This document shows, in pieces, positions 55,265 through 57,126 of a stretch of 57,126 nt of DNA. How positions within the stretch are numbered: position 1 is the first letter of the stretch; the number at the start of each line of letters is the position of its first letter. The position numbers were made by a program, and so were the translations under genes. This DNA comes from Pleurotus ostreatus/Saccharomyces cerevisiae fusant (lineage: Eukaryota; Opisthokonta): positions 1-57,126 of the forward strand of contig JAMQCK010000129.1 of the NCBI GenBank assembly GCA_024196135.1, in the 5' to 3' direction. Under the pieces are notes generated by a model, which was given only the letters and a program-made list of their open reading frames with translations, searched no databases and had not been told where the DNA came from.

Positions 55265-57126
55265 TCAGCGAAGGAGGTCGAGTCGTTGATCGCTCGACGG
55301 GTACCGGTACGCGACGAACTGCGGGTCCTGCGCCACCAGCTCCTCGAGCGGCTTGCGTCCCATCATCGACATCCTGTTCACCGGGCCATTGCTGAACACG
55401 CTATGTCTCGAGTTTGAGGTCGCATACCCGTTGGTGAAGGCGTCCTCCGGGCCTTCAGACCCAGACATGCGCATCGACGGCCACTGAAACACCGGAGCGT
55501 CATCATACACCTCGCGCTCAGGCATCGACGGTTTCTTGCCGAAGAGGGACGAGAGGAAGCGGCTCTTGCGCTTGCCTGACGGCGTCGACACGTTGCGCGG
55601 GGTGGCCATGCCCTTGTCCTGCATGTAGTCCAGGCGACCAAGCGAGCGGCGCGAATGGCCGAACTCGTTGTACCTCGCACCAAAACCGCGCGGGTTGCCA
55701 CCAGCCGGCATCGTCCTCATGTCCACAGGGGGCCGAGCAGAAAGACCGCCGAACGACTGGCGGCGCACCGCCGTCTCGCGGAAGGGCGCCTGCGGGGGCA
55801 AGAACTCGCTCGTGGGGGAAGCACCCATGGGCATCATGGGCGCACCTCGTGGATCGTAGGTGTACATCGTCCGCGGGCGGGCCTCAGTCGGCGATGGGCG
55901 CTCACCAGGCGGCAGCGGGGGCAGCGTCTTCTCCCTCTTGAGCGTTGAAGCCCCATCTTGCGTACCCGGCCTCGGCAGCGGCTGTGCTTGGGGCACGACC
56001 GTCAGGCTCTGCGAGAGTCGCGAGCGCATGTCCGGCTCCGACGTCGTCGGGTGCACGCTGCGCGGGCGGCCGCCCTCTGCCCGCCGCGGATCCGCATCGA
56101 CGTCCTCGGATCCGCTGTTAGGCCGCTGTTTGTCTGCATCGAGGTCAAACGGGCCCGATCGGCGGGAAGAGTCGGGGGAGGGCAGGACGCTAGACGGCGC
56201 GGTCGACGACGGGACGCCGGCGGACGAGTAGCCCAATTGCGGCGAGGCGAGGGAAGGCAAGGACGGAGTGGATGCATGGCGGCCGCTGCTGAATTGCTCA
56301 CCTGGCCGTCGGTCGACGAGATACGAGAGAGGAGGCGGAGGCGCGAGAGGCTCGTCCTCAGGTCGAGAGTACGTGCGCGATGGTCGACGACTGCTGCCTT
56401 CGCCCTCGTGCTTGGGACCACCCTTGACGAACTGCCAGACGCGAGCGAGGCCCTTCTTTTTCTTCTTCGCCGTCGAGGAATGTGACTCAGTCTCTTGTAC
56501 CTCGATGTCAGGTGGCGGCCATATTTGGCTACGTCGAGGCGTGTTGAGGTCAACAGTACCTGGCGGGGGATATGCGCCATACTGCTGTTCTCGTTGGAGG
56601 GCGACACTGGACCTAGTCAGCCACCAAAAAGGATGATGAAGAGAGGAAAGACGTACTGCATGTCCATCATGCTGCCCGACATACCAGACGGCGCAAGACT
56701 GTCTGAACTCATCCAACCTGGTCGTAAACCCATGAACCGTGACCTGCGTGGTGACGGAGTGCCCATGCTCTGCACATCAGAGAACGACGCTTGGGACATG
56801 GCCCGGGGTAAGTCTGGCCGGTCGTGAGGCGAAGTGACTATGCTCATCGGGCGTGGCGACCCAAGAGAGTAGTGTGAAGACGGACGAAGACCGGGGTCTA
56901 TCGACATGACGTCGATAGCAGAGCCGCGCGAAGACTTGCGCGCACGCCTTTCCTCCTTCCTTCGGCGGTCGCGCGCCTCGCGCTCCTCCTTCCGCACGTC
57001 CACATGTTCCACAATCATGCCGTTCTCCAGCAAGGTCACGTCGCGTGAGTGGGACTTCGTGTGGCCAAATGGCGGCTGCGATGGTGACCGGGGAGGCTTG
57101 ATGCGAACACCGGTCGTATCCCCAGC
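55265..57126 (-). CDS. Ser/Pro/Arg-rich protein, 5' end beyond the window
   Basis: Two visible exons: 57126-56657 (open at the edge) and 56612-55265, joined by a 44-nt intron; 605 residues visible. A charged helix rich in Arg/Glu (VRKEEREARDRRRKEERR) is followed by long disordered Ser/Pro/Arg stretches. They contain a KKKKKGLARVWQFVKGG patch and, near the C-terminus, KRKSRFLSSLFGKKPS and PLEELVAQDPQFVAYRYP. The last segment looks conserved and ordered. No catalytic motif is visible. It resembles large fungal scaffold or proteophosphoglycan-like proteins by composition only. A domain may lie upstream outside the window. Confidence 0.7.

Overview
The window is nuclear DNA from a filamentous basidiomycete, most likely an Agaricomycete. 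This rests on dense intron-rich genes with mostly 46-60 nt GT-AG introns, short intergenic gaps, high GC, and protein families typical of mushroom-forming fungi: an F-box protein of the Agaricomycete type, a DUF6699-like protein, AA7 oxidase-like proteins and small multi-pass membrane paralogs. I assembled gene models by hand from splice signals, reading-frame continuity and remembered family motifs. Exon coordinates should be good to a few bases, but no alignment or transcript data were available.

Layout. 1-8.7 kb: the 3' end of a coiled-coil gene, a UPS2-like mitochondrial lipid-transfer protein, and a 2,039-residue TFIIIC B-block-binding subunit (TFC3) in 15 exons. 9.2-12.8 kb: a large multi-pass membrane protein and COX19. 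13-20.7 kb (mostly minus strand): an AA7/berberine-bridge oxidase lacking its C-terminal domain, a zinc-free MDR reductase, a HAD phosphatase and a complex I 21-kDa subunit. 21-28 kb: a small TATA-driven orphan, a DUF6699-like protein, ATG7 and a UPF0643 protein. 28.5-37.5 kb: a long disordered acidic protein, gamma-glutamyltranspeptidase, and two tandem NmrA-like reductases. 37.6-44.2 kb (minus): an F-box protein, a PAP2 lipid phosphatase and a BZW/5MP translation regulator. 45-52.7 kb (plus): VPS41, then two tandem paralogs of an uncharacterised multi-pass membrane family. 53-57 kb (minus): a 3-methyladenine DNA glycosylase and the 3' part of a Ser/Pro-rich protein running off the edge.

Most genes are core housekeeping functions: tRNA/5S transcription, mitochondrial import and respiration, autophagy, HOPS tethering, translation and DNA repair. 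They do not form a functional cluster. Accessory character is confined to the truncated oxidase and its flank, the NmrA pair, and the membrane-protein pair. The most unusual features are the membrane-protein pair (13-nt microexon in both copies, apparent GC-AG intron in one), B-box-like sites in the 5' region of the gene encoding the B-box reader, the missing BBE domain, and a 20-bp imperfect inverted repeat near 22.1 kb. I saw no rRNA, confident tRNA, CRISPR array or intact transposon.
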